DNA of 64,000 nt. Source: Ascaphus truei (taxonomy: Eukaryota > Chordata > Amphibia > Anura > Ascaphidae). The notes under the pieces were generated by a model. That model searched no databases and was not told the origin of the DNA. It saw only the letters and a list, made by a program, of their open reading frames with translations. The DNA lies in assembly GCA_036426205.1 (NCBI GenBank), contig CM071573.1:42056106-42120105 (forward strand). Reading direction: 5' to 3'. Both the position numbers and the translations under genes were made by a program. Of the stretch, positions 24,201 to 36,158 are shown one piece after another; the first letter of the stretch is position 1, and every line of letters begins with the position of its first letter.

Positions 24201-26101
24201 GCTAGGTGAGCTCTACAACATTAGATAGTACGCCTATATCTCGTATGGGGCCCCAACACTGGCTGTGGTTGGGAAGGAGTTAGTATGGACCTCACAGCAA
24301 GTCAATATGATAGCCCGATCTGTGAGTGAGGAACTGCAATTTCTTTTAGTGGCACCTATATCACTGCCAGAGTCATGTACTCTGAATATACCTGGCCTGC
24401 ACCAAAAGGTGGAATTGATGGCTTAATCCATTATGGTCATTTGCTAATATCGTGGCATTAGTGAAGTCTTCCACTACCCTCACGGACTTAGCTAATTCCT
24501 GCTTGCTAGTCCCTAAAGTTCGGAACTCTAAATCACTGCCACTGCGATCTCAAATCAGACCCATCAACTTGTCAGAAAAGTTCGTAAAAATATCCCGACG
24601 TACGTTTCGCTCCAGCTATGGAGCTCTGTCTGGGGCAAATTGCACAGGCCTCTTAATCGGAGTTTAAATAGCGGAGCATTATAATGGCTACCAGAGACGC
24701 TCCATTGTGAATCTTACACAGAATAGAGTACAGTGGCACTAATATGAGGTATTTTAAGTTGCTGGAGGTAAATTTACTGCACAGTGTGCAATAAAACCAG
24801 TGCAGTATTATAGTGGGTTGTGGATTCGTTGAACTAATGTAGTCACTTTGGGCTACACCTTGTGCGACTCACATGTCCTTTTCTGTGTTGTTCAGAACAG
24901 GACTGAATCCTTTTACTTATAGTCCCTCACGTCTGCGATTATGCATCATGATGATATGAAGAAATTGTTCCATGTGTCCACTACTCTTTCAGAGTATAAG
25001 CACTCGCACACATTTCCCGAGCCCACATCTAACGTCAGAGACTGTCTCAGCTGTTGCTTTATCTCTGAAAATGCCTTCAGTACCATACAGAAGGAAATTG
25101 AAAAACAACAATGACATTATTTGCAAGGTATGATACATTATTGAAGGAACTGGAGCAAAAAAAGCCACTGAATTATCAAAGAAAAAAAATGGATGGTTCT
25201 TTTTTTAATATAAATACTGTATGGTGCTATTATTTGCCACTGGAAGACTTGTATAAATCAATTTAGTTGGTTTTCAAGAATCCTGTGTGATACAATCTAA
25301 AGAAATAGTGATGTGTAACAATGCAACAGGAATGTGAAGGGTAATTATATCCGAAACGCAGGGGTCCACAGGCTAAACATGACGTGGATCAGCTCCCGTT
25401 AAAATGTTACATTTCTGTAATAAAAATAAAATAAAAAAAACAGTAGGGGGATTGTTGCTCTAAATGACCTTGGCCCGTTTAGCTGAATACAGAGAGGACT
25501 GAAGGCATACAACTCTGAGGAGAGTCGGTGCTACCACTAGGCGACATAGGCGGTCGCCTATGGTGGCCTATTTTGGGGTGGGGGGACGGTGGAGGAAGCA
25601 GAGGAGGACGGCAGGTGGCAACGGACTGCGAGAGCAGAGCGGCACAGGAGGCGGCCGGGAAGGAGCGCACTGCTGCGGTCCAACCCAGAAGTGTTCATTG
25701 ACTTTCGGTGTCTGCCACCAGTACAGTGCAGCTCCGCCCCGTCCGTCATCCTGTGTCCTCCTGCAGGTTCGCCGAGGGTGGCGAAAAGCTTTGCACTGGC
25801 CGTGACTCTGCTTAAGTACATTAGACGCTGCAATTAGTATGACATAAAAGGACATGTTTATACAATAACCAATTGAAGTATTGCAGCAGTTATTTTTGAT
25901 ATCACATAGACTGGATAAAGATACCATTATTAATTTAAAAAAATGGTTAAAAAATTAAGGAATATCTAGTGTTACTTTAGTACTGAATTTGAATACAACT
26001 AAATTCCTTCCTAACAAAATGTCACAAGTGACACTACACTGACACTGCAATATCAACATCATTCCTCCTTCTCTGGGATTTTTTATCCCTATAGGCTAAG
26101 C

Positions 26102-26262
26102 CAGGGGTGGCCAACTCCAGCCCTCAAGGGCCACACACAGGTCAGGTTTTCAGGATATCCATGCCTCAGCACAGGTGGCTCAATCAGTCGCAGCTTAAGC
26201 ACAGGTGACTCAATCTGTTGCTCAGTCTTCGACTGAGCCACCTATGCTGAAGCAGGGGCACG
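26102..26262. mobile_element. Palindromic hAT-like MITE, copy with damaged right end
   Basis: It starts CAGGGGTGGCCAACTCC, continues with CAGGTCAGGTTTTCAGGATA and turns at TCAGTCTTCGACTGAGCCAC. The right terminal part is replaced by GC-rich unrelated sequence. Confidence 0.65.
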
Positions 26263-27162
26263 AGTGCCTCCTCCTGCACTGAAGAAGAATCGGAGTGTAA
26301 TCCGGAAGTGCCAGGACGCGTGCGCACACGACCCGGCGCACCGGCGGCAAACCAAGGAGGGGAAATACAGGAAAAGACAGGAGAGGCACGGCAGAGAAAG
26401 CAGACACCAAACAACCTAAAAACAAAACGCAGAGTCCTAGTGCTGAATGCAGCACCAAAGAATGCGAGTGGGATTTATTCCCAAGGTTTATATGTTTTTT
26501 CCTTATTAAAATAATCTGCACCATAGGGGGGTGTTTGTTTGTGTTCTTCTCATTTCTACAGTGTCTCTCGGTCCCTTCTCTCTCTGATAGGGGCTCTGTC
26601 CCTTTGCTCCTAATACAGGAGAGAAACAGGAATATTGCAGGATCCCAGGAAACAGCTGCATTTTCCAGCTTCCCACCTGGAGTTCAAAAGCAGGTGCAAC
26701 CAATGGAAATATGCCCATTATTAACCACTTTCCCACTGCCCATTTGGCAGCAATGATTTTTGGGCTGTATATGTCAGTGACAGAGCGTATCCCATCATCT
26801 AAACCTCCAGCAGCACAAACACACGATGTTACTTTACCTGGGCTCCTGATTAAGTGGTACTCCACTCTGCATCTGGAGAGAGGGTATGCCTCCTGCACGC
26901 CGGCAGTGTTACAACTCTTCCCCAGTACTGCTAGGATCCCCACCATGCTCGGGGCTGCTGCAGAGAGAGTGTGGTCTCATGCTGTAACATTTAGCAGGCC
27001 CAAAGGACTGCCTGAGTCAGCAGTGTGCCACTCTCGACTTTTCTATGTGGCTATTCAATGCCTCCCCCGTCTCTGTCCTGCTGAGCTTATTCAGTCCTCA
27101 CCTTTGCTGACAGAGGCGTAAAGCCAGAAACCCACCGAAAATTGGGGCAGGCCTACTTAGTC

Positions 27163-27168
<6 letters not shown>

Positions 27169-27216
<48 letters not shown>

Positions 27217-27316
27217 AACACACACACACACACACCAACCCTAACACAGACCCACACAACACACACACACACACCACACACACACACACACACACAACAA
27301 CCACACACACACACAA
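27169..27316. repeat. (CA)n microsatellite
   Basis: About 145 bp of CA units with occasional interruptions (CCAACAC and CCCACAC). Confidence 0.95.
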
Positions 27317-27483
27317 GTGCAATCTCCCCCCATCAGAAAACTGCTAAATGAATAAAAAAAAATATTCCATTAGTATTTACCTGTTGCTATTCTTTGTACC
27401 ACTTTTCCATGCACTAGACTCTGATTGGCATCTCCTTTATTGTGGACCATGTATTTTTCCTCCGTTCAGCACATGGTTTAGAG

Positions 27484-27798
27484 CAGGGGTGCGCCAACTT
27501 TACCCCTGCACCGGCTCTTCCCCCTTCTCGCACCCCTCCCCCTCCTAACCGTGTCTCCGGAATTCTCACGTCACAACGCCATGGCAATGCGGTGTCACGT
27601 GACCCCACGGCGTCAAAATAACGCTGTGTTGCCATGGCAACGCATCACCAGAAGCCGCCGGAGCCAAGGTAAGGGAAGTTAGAGAGGCCTTTGCTGCTCC
27701 CTGGCATTTAATTGAAATGCCTTCGGGAAGAGTGCGGGCCGCTGTAACCGCCACACCCCCCGCAGAAAATCTCGCGCTCCCCAATTTGTGCACCCCTG
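27484..27798. mobile_element. hAT-type MITE with perfect 8-bp target duplication
   Basis: Inverted ends CAGGGGTGCGCCAACTTT and AATTTGTGCACCCCTG are flanked on both sides by GTTTAGAG (27476-27483 and 27799-27806). An 8-bp duplication and CAGGGG termini are typical of hAT. The interior is GC-rich with many CpG and encodes no transposase. Confidence 0.85.
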
Positions 27799-28084
27799 GT
27801 TTAGAGGGTCATTTTATGAAGTCATGCCAGCTGGTTTTTTTTATGAGATTTACATTTTTCAATTTAAAATGGTAAAAAAACGAATGTCTCACGCCTCACT
27901 TGAGCACGATAGCCCCTATTCAATAGGAATGCGCCCATTTCCGGCCAGTCATGATGCGATCTGTTGCATTGGATCTTATTGAATAAGGGAAGATTGATAT
28001 ACAGTCTCTATAACCTGTAGTCACCTGGAAATCCTGTTTTAAAGCAGCAAATCACCTTACAATGCATCTTTTTTCTTTTCTGTT

Positions 28085-28390
28085 TCTAGTATTGAAGCAG
28101 GGGGTCTGCGGAGCTGAACGCCATTCATTTCAGCTCCATGGACCCCCTGCTTCCAGAGATACTTTCCTCCGTAGGGGGTGCCAGTATCTATGCAGGCAGA
28201 GAAATTGTGTGCCCAACATAATGGTGGCGTTTAAATGTACCGTGTAGTGATCCGGTGCAGCTTCCTACTGACCCGTGTGACCAGGACTGTTAGACTCCGC
28301 AGGGATACCGGCACCCACTGTGTATCTCTGGAAGCAGGGGGTCCCCGGAGCTGACATTAATGGGGTTCAGCTCCGGAAACCCCTGCTTTA
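28085..28390. repeat. Interspersed repeat, 'agcagggggtc' family, copy 2
   Basis: It has AAGCAGGGGGTCTGCGGAGC near the left and GGAAGCAGGGGGTCCCCGGA then GGTTCAGCTCCGG near the right, and shares middle blocks with 15160-15450. More distant pieces occur near 33800-33900 and 56120-56420. Confidence 0.6.
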
Positions 28391-28418
28391 ATCCTAGAAC
28401 CAAAAAGAAGCATGTAGC

Positions 28419-31193
28419 TGTGACGGTGAGGGGGTACCCAGGCCATTAATAAAGGTATTTGGCCCGGCAGGGTGCCCCTGAACCCTATGGGGGAATTGTG
28501 ATTGTCAGCTCTTCAACCGAATCATGGCATGTAACTGCATGTGTAATAAAGGGGTATGTGTATTTTTACTGTTCCAGGAGTGCCAACCAGCGGAGAGGTG
28601 CGGGCGTGAGTTTCAGGGGTGATTTTACGGTAAAATGTTGTCAGGGTGTGTTTGGGTAGAAGGGGGCCAGTGTTGCGGGTTACCCCAAAACATGTGCTCA
28701 GGAATCCCCCCAGATTCCTGAGGACATGAGGAACACAGACCACAAGATAAAATCCTCCCTAGAAAGCAGTTTGCAGCTCACCGCCAAATCTCCCTGCTTC
28801 AGCACAGACGAGGACAGTAAGACTGAGCAGGGAACTGAATAACATTACAGGTCCCGGTAGATGCCCAAACCCCAGAACCCAGTGTGGGGTTCAGTACATC
28901 TCCCACCAAGTATAAGGTGAAGAGAGTTAAAGGTGTTTTAAGTTAAAGTGTAGAGTGTCAGTTCTGCGACCCAGTGATGGCTGTAATGCTGTAATTGTAT
29001 TAAAAGCCGTCTGTGTGTCTCCCACCAGGGATAAGGTGGCGAGAATCATATCATGTTTTAAATGTATGGGATATTGGAACGGTGTTTCCCTGTAAACCGC
29101 GCAAAGGGAAAAAGGGGTTTAAAAAGCAGCAGCTTACGGCACAGCGCATAGCGTTTAGCTAACTTCGGCTAGGAAGGTCCTAGAGCGCTGAGTTTTGCTG
29201 TGAGTGCTGCTGGAGTAAAATTATTAAAAAAGGTTATGCCGCAATTTTTATAAAGGTATATAAAAATTGATGTATAAACGTCCTCAATGGTTATGTTTGT
29301 GCTAAAGTAATGTTCGGAGGAAGTCATTCAGTGTGGAAAAAACATCCATTTGCATAGGAAACAGAGGAAGCTACTCCACCCCTAAGCTTCAAAGGACCAG
29401 TTTCAAAGGCCGTCCAGGATATGAAGGTGTTAACCAAGTGCGCCAAGGGTATGGAAGTGTTAGACCCTGTGTTAGCAAGAAGGGGTGAAGGAAGAGACTT
29501 CAATAAGCCATCCTGCCAAAAGGCTGCTCTGTCCAGACTTTCCGGCACTGAGCCACCAGGAGGTCTAGCATGACAAGTGGGGAAAACATGGCGTTTGTCG
29601 CACATGCCCAGTTGCTATGCTGAAGCTCCTAGTGCCAGTCTACACAGAACTGGCAAACTCCAGGATAGGTGGGATAATGTATTCCCACGCAGAGATTGGC
29701 TGGCCATGTTAGGTATAGGGAGTTTTAACACTATAAGAATAATATAATAATAATAATATAATAATAATCCATGCAGCCCATCAGGAATCAGTTCCGTCTA
29801 AGGGGCCAATGCAGTAACTTGCGAGAAGGCTGAATTTGGCTGTTTTATTGCGAGATTGGCATGTAGTATGCAGTTGATGGCGGTATGTGTGCGAGTTAAC
29901 TGAAAAACGGCATATGCAATTGTTGCCGGAAATCAAGCGCCGGCGGGGTGGCGAGAATGGCTATTTCGCCATATTAAGCAGCACTCAGAATTCAGTAGAT
30001 GCCGAGTAAGATCTCAGGGGTGCGCGGGAGAAACTCCTTGCGAGAAAAGCGCCAAAAAGCTGCGGCAATACAAGAAGGCACCAACAAGCAGCCGAGAGCC
30101 GAAAATTTCAGCTGCTAGTGACATTGTTGTGACATTGTACTGTTGCTGCTGGCAGCGCAGCTTCAATTGTATTACATGTCATTCAGAACCTGTTACATGT
30201 GTTGTTTATAATGAAATACATTATTAATGTTAGCCAAAGGTGTCTGTCTTGTGAATGACAAGAAGCAGGTATGTTCCTAAAACTATCTATTGAGGGACAG
30301 CGCTGTGAAAGCCTTGCTAATGTCACTAGCAGCAAGAAACACACTGCTGTGAGTAACAGAATGCGTCAAACTATCATGAGGTGATTTTTTCATGTTCAAA
30401 AGTTGCCGCCAAATTCTCCTTCAATACAGATACATGACGTAATCCCCCTCTTGCTGCATGCCACGTTTACAGTACACACAGCAACTCACTGAAATGTAAG
30501 CTTTGCAACATAGTCCAACACACAGACACAACAATGTACATGAAACGTCACAAGTCACATGCACACAGTATCACCTCTTCACGTGTCAAAGAACAGAAAC
30601 ACAACTGTGCACTGCACCAGTATGTTTCTAAAAGTATCTAATTAGGGACAGCAGTAAAAGGTTTGCTAATGTCAGTAACAGCAAGACAGTCACTACCGTG
30701 AGTAACTGAATCTTTAAGCAAGAAGGAGGTTTTTTTATTTATGTGCAGAGGTTGACGCCACATTCAAGTGAAATACAGATACATGCAGTCATCCGCCACT
30801 GACTGCAGGAACGCGGAGTGCTGCGCCTTGTACTCGCAACATGTGCAACTCACCAATTTCCCTCACAATCGCCATTTACTGCATTTAGCGGCAAATTCCC
30901 GGCAAACACAGGAGATTTAAGCGCGCTGCCGACACACACATATCGCAAATTGCTGCATAGGCCCCTAAGAGTCATCATGCGGTAACAGATTCACCTAAGA
31001 TTTATCATGCAGTGAAAGATCCACCCTGTAATAAGACTTAACATCGTAACTAGTAAGTGTATTTTTCGTTGTAATTGTAAATCAAGCTGTGTATGTTCAT
31101 TCTGTAAATAAATTACAATTTATTTTATCTCTTGCTTTGGTCAATCAAAGGATCCGGGTATTTTAGTGTTAAAAGCATTGGTCTCCCGTGACA
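28419..31193 (+). mobile_element. Candidate solo LTR with 5-bp target duplication
   Basis: The unit starts TGTGACGGTGAGGGGG and ends TCTCCCGTGACA, so it has TG/CA ends, and GTAGC flanks it on both sides (28414-28418, 31194-31198). An AATAAA lies near 31109, close to the right end as expected. It contains a complete Harbinger-like insert (29802-30965); without it the unit is about 1.6 kb. A competing reading is noted: the right terminal bases recur inverted at 31718-31733, so this end may instead belong to a terminal-inverted-repeat element. Confidence 0.5.
29802..30965. mobile_element. PIF/Harbinger-like non-autonomous transposon with TAA target duplication
   Basis: The ends GGGGCCAATGCAGTAACTTG and CAAATTGCTGCATAGGCCCC are inverted repeats, flanked by TAA at 29799-29801 and 30966-30968. 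A 3-bp TAA/TTA duplication is typical of PIF/Harbinger. No transposase is encoded. Inside, a block starting at about 30265 is repeated at about 30618 (GGGACAGC, TTTGCTAATGTCA, GTGAGTAAC), a tandem duplication about 353 bp apart. Confidence 0.8.
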
Positions 31194-31499
31194 GTAGCGC
31201 AAAGTGTTATGCTGCTTTAAATTTGAATATATAGTCATACATTGAATAATGTACATTGTTTCCATGTGTTCCTATGCTAGTTTTTGACTCCTTGGACTGA
31301 TCCCAAATCCCTGCTGACTCCTCCGGAATTGATGGGACCAAGTGCTTTATATAACTGCCGTACACTGTGTTTTAGAAACTAAAAGAATATTTAAAAAAGC
31401 ATGAGAGATTGAGAGAGTTACCCCAGCGGGTTGGACCTGCGGCGTTTGTCTCCTGTACAGCGTCCTGCTCCACGCAGCCTGTGTTCCTTGAGAAGGTGA

Positions 31500-31672
31500 C
31501 TGCACCAGTTTGAGAAAGACAACTGCAGAGCTAGATGGCTGCAAATGTCTGTGTGGGTCTATGTGTGGGCTTTGCGCGTTTTGCTAACCTTGCTAAACGC
31601 ATAGAGCCCACACACAGACATTTGCAGCCATTTAGCTCTGCAGCTGTGTTTTTCTCAAGCTCCGTGAAGCAG
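31500..31672. repeat. Hairpin repeat
   Basis: Left arm GCTGCAAATGTCTGTGTG and right arm CACACAGACATTTGCAGC are exact complements, and similarity extends outward through GCAGAGCTA. The loop is about 45 bp. The hairpin lies between the inverted GGTCTCCCGT motifs at 31180 and 31720, so it may be the core of a larger inverted-repeat element. Confidence 0.75.
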
Positions 31673-31740
31673 CCACTAGGCCCTCCAACACGAAAGTGAC
31701 GTCATAAAGCCTGTTACGGGAGACCAGGTACTTACAATAC

Positions 31741-32215
31741 ACCTTTTTTTTAACCAGGATCATTTCATTGAGCAAAACCAAAATGTAAAATAAATCGCGT
31801 TTATTTCTTGGAAACAGACATACACACAGTTTATTACAATAATGACTGAGATGATTCTGCCTGACCAGGAGATCTGGTTCCCCCGACCAGCTCGTTAGAT
31901 CTTTCTTCAGAGTTTTAATAAGGTTTGGGTAGTTCGCACTATAGATGTCCTCGTATGATCCTGTGACAAACACTCCCAAATATCTTATCATATCTGTCTT
32001 ACATTTTATAGGGAATTTCGTTTTCAATTAGTTTTCTAGCTCATTGTATATATAGACTTATAGCTTCTGATTTGGTACGGTTGACTTTAAAATTTGAAAG
32101 GTTGCCGGATTCATCTAATGTATCGAACAGGCTTTTTAGGGATAATTCTGGATTAGTCAGAGAAAGTAAAATATAGTCCGCAAAAAGAGATATTTCACAC
32201 ATGCTTTTTTAAAGA
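31741..32215 (-). mobile_element. L1-type LINE fragment (reverse transcriptase, past the catalytic box)
   Basis: Minus-strand reading from 32215 gives a CEISLFADYILLSL-like block (the FADD catalytic box changed to FADY), a segment ending in NFKVNRTKSEA, then RYLGVFVTGSYEDIYSANYP and LTSWSG. This order is the palm-to-thumb region of L1 reverse transcriptase. Stops and a frame slip occur, so it is inactive. Confidence 0.85.
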
Positions 32216-32756
32216 TTCTTCTGGTAATTGCATCTACTGTTGCCTACCATTATTCGCTCATATTATAAAGGTTTTTACACTATATGGGGATCCCCTTTCT
32301 GCTACACGATCCTTTGGATCACAGGAGGTTTGGAACGCCTCTCTGAAGAAAGAATCACCTACCCCTATAGTGGAACTCATTTCACCCATAAGGACTGACA
32401 TCTCAGACCACAGGACTCGACTTCATTTGTTTGTTTATGAAGTGTTCCTTTGTTTTAGTGCATATAGGTTCCTCTTTTCTATACCTGTACACTGTGTTTT
32501 GTTCGAAATTGGGACTTTTTCAAGCACTGGAAACAGACAGTAAGTGTTTACCTCAAACGGGGGTGGACTAAGATGAAATGATAGAGTGGGACCAACTATG
32601 TAAGGAGGAGACAAAAGACCTAAAGGACACGGATATAAAAAAACAACAACATTGAGCTCCTGTAAAAACAGCCCTTCCGTACCAATAATTTACTACAGAG
32701 GCAATTTACTAGTGTACATTGGCACCTACCCAAAGGAGCAATGACGCTGACTCTGA

Positions 32757-32996
32757 TGACAATGATTCGGAGTGTGAAGCAGGGGAACTTGGTTTGATTC
32801 CCGGTGTCAGCTCCTTGTGACCTTGGGGAAGTCACTTTATCTCCCTGTGCCTCAGGCACCAAAATCACCAAAATCATAGATTGAAAGCTCATCTGGGCAG
32901 GGGCTGTGTCTGTAACAATCCTATGTGCTGCGTACTGCGCGCTATACTGTAATATTGAAGCACTTTGCATCCTTTGTGTGAAAAGCACCATATGAA
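32757..32996 (+). repeat. MIR/CORE-like tRNA-derived SINE
   Basis: It contains a B-box-like GGTTTGATTCCCGG, then CTTGTGACCTTGGGGAAGTC and CCCTGTGCCTCAGGCACC, and ends with a GCAAGTG-free, AATAAAGTTATAATTATTA tail. The order of tRNA-like head, CORE and short-repeat tail fits a full-length or nearly full SINE. Confidence 0.75.
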
Positions 32997-33941
32997 ATAA
33001 AGTTATAATTATTATCCATCATTAGACGCCATTTAACTGACTAAACATTCACAACTGATAATGGCTTTTGCCCCTTAATGGGATCGCGGAGTCCCAAACT
33101 GGGCACTAGCCTTGCATGGCTAAATTGGTACTGTGAATGAATGCAGCAATTGTCACTAAATAGAAAACTAATCCCCCACCTTTTTTTTGTGCATGATTGG
33201 AACCCATCAGGTCCCCACGATACTTTACCTGTGATGTTACTTATTACTTCCTGTTTTTTAAAGGAGATTTAAATCACTGTCTAATAGGAATCTGCAACTG
33301 ATGACGTTTGGATGAAGATTTTCAGCTATTTTTTCCCCTGGAGGTAGATTTAAACACGGTAACTTTGTTGGCAAGAATCTTGGGAAATATTCCCAAAATA
33401 TTCCTAAAAATATTGCAACACTGAACCAGGGGACTAGGGAAGGTAGCTGCTTTAAAGTTACTTTTTAAAGGCATTCTCTTAGTGATTTTTTTAAAAAACT
33501 TTTTAAGATATTTAAGATATTTAAATGAAAAAAGATGTAATAACCCCCTCCTCACACATTGTTTCCGCTATCTGGTGCAGAACAATAAGTTGATTGACAA
33601 GAATAAGTAGAACAGGTTCTGAAATATCATATTTACTTCCTGCTCCAACGTTGTAAAAATCCCCTTGCCAAACCCGGCAATAGATTAACGCAACAAGTAC
33701 AGGATTGAACTGGGGGGAGGCAGAGGTGTGGTGAGGTGGGGGGAGGGGAGGGTTAGGGGGGGAAGGGGAAGAAACTGAATGTTATTTTGAGTAGGTGGGG
33801 ACCCCTGGTTCCTAAGATACTTTCCAGTGAAGTTACCAGTGTATTTTTAAGCCTCAAGCAATGACATTATGGACTCCTATGGACAGAGATTTGGCAGCCA
33901 TTTTGTTTTCCCTGTAGGGAGATTTAAACCTGGTTACTTCC

Positions 33942-34264
33942 CAGGGTTGCCATTACGGGTTTTGACTACGTATCTCCGGGCTACGGGTGTACCTAGTAAA
34001 CCTTTGGGTGGCGGAGGTGGGCGGCGTCTCCTTGTATCCTCTGCGTCCTCCCGGCATCTCCCCCAGCAATTACAGCCAATATGGCAGTGCGGCATCAAAA
34101 GGTGCCGCGTTGCCATGCCAATGGGAACACCACATGACGTTACAGCATCACGTGACGCCCATTGCCATGACGAGACGCTACGTGACGGCATGCAGCGCCA
34201 CATTGCCATGACGGCACGTAGCGCCTAGACACCCCGTTGTCATGGCAACTTGACGCCGCGTGAT

Positions 34265-34299
<35 letters not shown>

Positions 34300-34648
34300 A
34301 TGTGTGTTACTTCGAGGACTGGACAGCTTACAGAGACTGAGGTACAGTGCCTGTCATCTATAGCACGGATTGCTGGGACTTGTGGTCACTGGGGCCTTCC
34401 CTTCTGATTTCCTTTGGACGCTTGACATTCGGCCCCTGGACTACAACTCCCAGCAGGCAGCCAACAAACTACAATGACGTCACTTCCACTACTGCACATG
34501 TGCAGTCCCTCACTTCTGTTTCAGTTTCCATGACTTTCAGTTTCCAGACTTTTTTTCCCTATGAGATTTTGGTAGGTGCCAGTGCCAGCTAAGACATTTC
34601 ACTTCAAAAATTCTCCGGGTTAGCCTTCAGTAGAAGGTGGCAACCCTG
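33942..34648. mobile_element. hAT-type non-autonomous element, 707 bp
   Basis: The ends CAGGGTTGCCATTAC and AAGGTGGCAACCCTG are inverted, with TTACTTCC on the left and TTCCTTCC on the right, a 7-of-8 target duplication. The interior has repeated ATTGCCATGACG-type blocks and a TA/TG microsatellite (about 34264-34302). Confidence 0.75.
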
Positions 34649-34853
34649 TTCCTTCCCCAATAAGTATCTTGGGAACTGAGAGGTTCTCTGAGCTGAAAAT
34701 AGTAGACCCCCCCTCCTCCCCCCACACCCCAATTCCCATCCTGTAAATAAAATGAGGGGATGAAAAGAAAATAGAATAATGGGGATTCGGCTTCAGAAGG
34801 GCATTGACTGCAGCAGTGACTTCACTTGTACTTGTGAGTAGAACTAGCACCGG

Positions 34854-34982
34854 GTGGGAAACTCCAGTACTCAAAGGCCACTAACTGGTCAGGTTTTCAG
34901 GAAATCCCTGCTTCAGCATAGGAGGCTCAATCCGTGGCTCACTGAAGCCTGACCTGTTGGAGGCCCTGGAGTTTCCCACCCT
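34854..34982. mobile_element. Palindromic hAT-like MITE, short copy
   Basis: CCGGGTGGGAAACTCCAGTA and GGAGTTTCCCACCCTG are the inverted ends, with CTGGTCAGGTTTTCAGG and CCTGACCTGTTGGAGG inside. The central loop is shorter than in other copies. Confidence 0.7.
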
Positions 34983-35795
34983 GTGCTCGTCACACCTGCA
35001 GAAGGCAAAACAACAATACCGGCAATCAATAAATAAAGCAAAAACCTGCCATTTATCTTTACAGGTTACTGGAATAACTTAGCAGCAACCAAAGGTTTAG
35101 GCCAAGTCTGCCACCTGGTGGTATGGTTAAATAACACCGTGCTGGTTCTCCCAGAACTCACCACACTCCTGCAGTAACTGCTATTGACTTGAGTGGCAGG
35201 TAATGTGAGCTCCCGTATCCCTTACTGAAACGCAGTGAATCTCACCCTATCGGGGTTCCATACTAAAGTCTCCCTGCTGCAAAACGAGGGGGAAAACAAT
35301 ACAAAAGAACTAGAGGGAAAACTCCAATACCTTGCTATGGGATTCCTTTTCTTTTATATAGTGCTGTTTCTGCACTGGTTTTGACACCAGTTTTGCACCT
35401 GAAGACTATATAAATGGATCCCTGTAAATTAAATAGAATATCTATTGAATTATGTGCAGTGGGACACGTCTAAAATACTCCCCCCACCTACCACATTTAT
35501 TTGTATGTTGAATCACTTTCATTTCTTTCTAAAATTACTTTGTCAAATTTCCTATTGTGGAGAATTGTTGATTACAGGTGTAACCCCCCTCTGGGATTAC
35601 TATGCGCATTTAGGGGGTTAAGGGCCCTGAAGGGTTAATTGCATGGGTTGTTGCAGGGTAATGCCCCTCTCCCATATTAAGTTGCAAAGTGACTAGGCAG
35701 AGATCTAGCCACGCCCACCTTCTGAAAATAGATACTAAGTATACTTCTAGCCCCACCAACCTTGCAGGTGGTGCCACCTGGGTAAGGAAGACTTA

Positions 35796-36155
35796 GGCCG
35801 TGATTATACTAGAAATCGCTGGCGACGCCATGTAGCTTCAAAACAAAGCAATAGAATCCAATGAAAGCGCACTTACCAATCGCGACAGTAGCACCACGAC
35901 GTACTGCAAAGCTTCTGTCTCTTGAAGAGATCTGAGAATTTTTTTCACAGACAACGGCCGCATCACGTGATTGCCTCGGGCCAATCACAGTGCATCTGAA
36001 CAAACCAATCACACGCACACACACACAAGAAATTATCTGGCCATGTCTCCCTGCAGTAGTGCTACAAATCGCTTTGGCATGTGCACATGTAGCGCCGCTA
36101 CGATGACATGACCGGATCTCTTTGCAGCTCTGCAGTTTCTGGTATAATTGAGGCC
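35796..36155. mobile_element. MITE with GGCC.TGATTATAC ends, copy 1
   Basis: Left GGCCGTGATTATACTAGAAA and right TTTCTGGTATAATTGAGGCC are inverted repeats of about 20 bp. Flanking bases are TTA and ATA. The ATTATA-AC-GGCGAC arrangement resembles the small insert at 41184-41284. Confidence 0.7.
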
Positions 36156-36158
36156 ATA

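Larger units (their letters stand above)
19000..25480. other. Gene-free stretch upstream of the visible CASP7 exons
   Basis: It should contain part of the CASP7 5' intron. I looked on the minus strand for a short ATG exon ending two bases into a codon and found no convincing one. Content is AT-rich, with the possible retroelement leaders noted separately. Confidence 0.4.

Noticed and set aside
25545..25800. CpG-rich block as CASP7 promoter island
   Set aside because: The CTAGGCGACATAGGCGGTCG type start looks like an interspersed repeat, and overlapping ORFs on both strands are composition effects.
27098..27351. Cys/Val-rich and His/Thr-rich ORFs
   Set aside because: They translate the CA microsatellite.
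32757..32800. Functional tRNA gene at the SINE head
   Set aside because: Only a B-box-like motif is present; no cloverleaf could be formed and the core of a SINE follows directly.
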